Below are positions 6,581 to 7,408 of a stretch of 7,408 nt of DNA, piece after piece (position 1 is the first letter of the stretch; every line of letters starts with the position of its first letter). The notes under the pieces were generated by a model, which did no database searches, was not told the DNA's origin, and saw only the letters and a list, made by a program, of their open reading frames with translations. Source of the DNA: Chitinophagales bacterium. GTDB lineage: Bacteria > Bacteroidota > Bacteroidia > Chitinophagales > JAHDHT01. Position numbers and translations under genes: made by a program. Location: NCBI GenBank assembly GCA_020631175.1, contig JAHDHT010000002.1, positions 14,560 through 21,967 on the forward strand, in the 5' to 3' direction.

Positions 6581-6631
6581 TAGATAAGCCTTTTTACAGC
6601 TTGAATTTTTTTAGGGTTTAAATAATATAAA

Positions 6632-6662
6632 AAAACCCGGAGCTATGAAGCGTCCGGGTTTT
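6632..6662 (-). terminator. Rho-independent terminator of the phasin-like gene
   Basis: AAAACCCGGA (6632-6641) and TCCGGGTTTT (6653-6662) form a perfect 10-bp stem around an 11-nt loop that can itself pair by three more bases (GCT/AGC). On the minus strand the stem continues into a seven-T run and then an AT-rich tract, the classic intrinsic terminator layout, starting 18 bp after the phasin-like stop codon. The plus strand also has a T-rich tail, so it may work in both directions. Confidence 0.9.
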
Positions 6663-6679
6663 CTTTCTTTCTGGTTAAA

Positions 6680-7033
6680 TTACTTTACAGTAACTTTTGA
6701 TTTAGCTTTAGAAGTCGTTTTCTTTCCTTCTTTCTCGTACTTAGATAATTTCTTTTCTAAGTCTTTGATTTTTTTATTTAAAGCGTCAAACTCAGCTTTT
6801 TTAGGTAAATCGAATTTAGAAACAACAGATTCGAAAGCGTTCTTTAATTTGCTTTCAAACTCTTCTCTCTTGTCAGTAGTGTTCTTTACGAAATCATCTA
6901 CTACTTTCTTACCATCTTCTGCAGGCATAGTACCTTTGTCTACTAATTCCTGAACAGTTTGCTGAATTTTTTCAGTTGCAGTCGCTGCTAAACCAACTCC
7001 TGTGTACAATAATTTTTTTAATGCGTCTTCCAT
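6680..7033 (-). CDS. Phasin-family (COG3937-like) small helical protein
   Basis: This is a 117-aa all-helical protein resembling the proteins annotated as polyhydroxyalkanoate granule-associated phasin or phasin synthesis regulator. Residues 4-22 (ALKKLLYTGVGLAATATEK) form a short amphipathic helix with a Gly/Ala surface. TVQELVDKGTMPAEDGKKVVDDFV (26-49) is the signature part of this group. Residues about 77-101 (LPKKAEFDALNKKIKDLEKKL and on) form a coiled coil suited to oligomerisation. The tail KKTTSKAKSKVTVK is strongly basic and could touch nucleic acid or phosphate-rich surfaces, as basic tails do in some phasins. No PHA synthase is visible here, so a PHA role is not established. The gene is monocistronic, ended by the terminator at 6632-6662, and is followed by the UbiB-like gene. 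The ATG at 7033 is the only sensible start. Confidence 0.8.
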   Translation of the reverse strand: MEDALKKLLYTGVGLAATATEKIQQTVQELVDKGTMPAEDGKKVVDDFVKNTTDKREEFESKLKNAFESVVSKFDLPKKAEFDALNKKIKDLEKKLSKYEKEGKKTTSKAKSKVTVK

Positions 7034-7213
7034 TTTAAAAATAAATTAAGGTTATAAAATCTTGATAAATATTGTTTTCGCTCTTTAATACCCAATAACC
7101 GTGCAAATAGGTTCATTTTGAATGACTTTTTTTTGGACTTTCTTTAATATGCAATTTATTTTAATGTGTATATTGTTGTTATACATAGTTTTATTAATAA
7201 AAGCGAATGTGTA

Positions 7214-7239
7214 TTTTACCAAACGGTTGGTTGGTAAAA
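7214..7239. promoter_or_regulatory. TetR-like operator candidate (inverted repeat)
   Basis: TTTTACCAA (7214-7222) and TTGGTAAAA (7231-7239) are perfect inverted 9-bp arms around an 8-bp spacer. The spacer ends in GGTTGG, so the left ACCAA can also pair with an inner TTGGT at 7227-7231. The core ACCAA-ACGG-TTGGT resembles the ACCAACCGGTTGGT-type sites bound by many TetR-family repressors. No such regulator is encoded in the window. The controlled gene could be the phasin-like gene, 181 bp away, or one to the right. Confidence 0.5.
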
Positions 7240-7245
7240 ATTTGG

Positions 7246-7318
7246 TGTCATTTTGTCATAGTGGCATGACAGAAAGGAATTTGTGGTGATTTTGACATAT
7301 TTCAATATCATTTTGGCA
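7246..7318 (+). promoter_or_regulatory. Cluster of TGTCA/TGACA/TGGCA elements, including three tandem 8-mers
   Basis: TGTCATTT (7246-7253), TGTCATAG (7254-7261) and TGGCATGA (7262-7269) are head-to-tail 8-bp repeats. TGTCAT (7254-7259) also forms a perfect inverted repeat with ATGACA (7266-7271). Further copies are TGACA at 7293-7297 and TGGCA at 7314-7318. The last sits in TGGCAC, a match to a sigma-54 -24 element pointing right, but the expected TTGC at -12 is not present (TAGG instead). This is a plausible multi-site activator region; the factor is unknown. Confidence 0.4.
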
Positions 7319-7408
7319 CTTTTATAGGGCTTCTTAATTTTCATATGAAAGCTTTAACAGACTGCAAGCTCATTTTTTTGAGAAACGACTTAATCTCTTT
7401 CTAAAAGC

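Larger units (their letters stand above)
7034..7408. other. Intergenic region of 375 bp without a convincing gene, rich in candidate regulatory sites
   Basis: No coding sequence with family resemblance is visible on either strand. The region is AT-rich and holds a TetR-like inverted repeat (7214-7239), a TGTCA-type repeat cluster (7246-7318) and a 12-bp palindrome TTTCATATGAAA (7339-7350). For the phasin-like gene, a weak candidate promoter on the minus strand pairs TTG (7093-7095) with TATTTATC (7064-7071) after 21 bp, but it matches the TANNTTTG consensus poorly. The density of symmetric elements some 180-310 bp from the phasin-like start suggests that some of them serve a gene beyond the right edge. 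Confidence 0.6.

Noticed and set aside
6645..6953. Plus-strand 102-codon ORF rich in Phe and Ser
   Set aside because: It is a shadow of the Lys/Glu-rich phasin-like gene (Lys codons read as Phe on the opposite strand). It also starts within the terminator hairpin.
6680..7033. Histone H1-like or other nucleoid protein
   Set aside because: The Lys-rich tail is short, and the first 100 residues fit the phasin-type helical and coiled-coil layout better than a histone-like repeat protein.
7314..7330. A complete sigma-54 promoter pointing right
   Set aside because: TGGCAC is present, but the position expected to read TTGC reads TAGG. A GC occurs only two bases too far downstream.
7216..7344. Minus-strand ORF of 42 codons beginning MKIKKPYKSAKMILKYVK
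   Set aside because: It is short, lacks family resemblance and a ribosome site, and runs across the TGTCA cluster and the TetR-like operator, which better explain the sequence.
7345..7404. Plus-strand 19-codon ORF starting in the TTTCATATGAAA palindrome
   Set aside because: It is too short, with no ribosome site and no recognisable leader-peptide codon pattern. A leader peptide cannot be argued without the downstream gene.

Overview
The window looks like a chromosomal stretch from an AT-rich member of the Bacteroidota. The signs are lipoprotein signal peptides with loose lipoboxes, starts almost without Shine-Dalgarno sequences, tight head-to-tail gene packing, a Bacteroidota-type YbeY (HDTLTDIITF and HGLLHLIGYDD motifs) and a lipocalin-like lipoprotein beginning CSKYEEGP. 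Finer placement is not safe from sequence alone. I see no mobile element, CRISPR array, tRNA or rRNA.

Left block (1-3383, minus strand, read right to left): five genes packed as one probable operon. In order they are a lipocalin-like lipoprotein, an alpha/beta hydrolase (TAATG junction), a small cysteine-rich lipoprotein (ATGA junction), a polyphosphate kinase 2 family enzyme, and a THUMP-type 23S rRNA methyltransferase that runs off the left edge. The last gene appears to start at TTG, so searches limited to ATG starts would miss it.

Middle (3423-6539): ybeY is the only plus-strand gene. Its 3' end overlaps by 4 bp the end of a minus-strand pair: an AarF/UbiB family kinase-like membrane protein followed after 1 bp by a GH26 (beta-mannanase family) lipoprotein, which also appears to start at TTG.

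Right (6540-7408): a 140-bp spacer holds a strong rho-independent terminator for the next gene, a small phasin-family protein. Beyond it lie 375 bp without a convincing gene but with dense candidate regulatory structure: a TetR-like inverted repeat and a cluster of TGTCA/TGACA/TGGCA elements, probably serving the phasin gene and/or a gene beyond the right edge.

Functionally this is mostly housekeeping and cell-envelope material: rRNA maturation (YbeY, THUMP methyltransferase), polyphosphate-nucleotide phosphotransfer, a lipid- or membrane-linked kinase-like protein next to a phasin-like protein, and several lipoproteins. I do not see a clearly new multi-gene system. The points most worth checking are the regulatory cluster at 7214-7319, the UbiB/phasin neighbourhood with altered UbiB motifs, the lone GH26 lipoprotein, and the two TTG-initiated genes.
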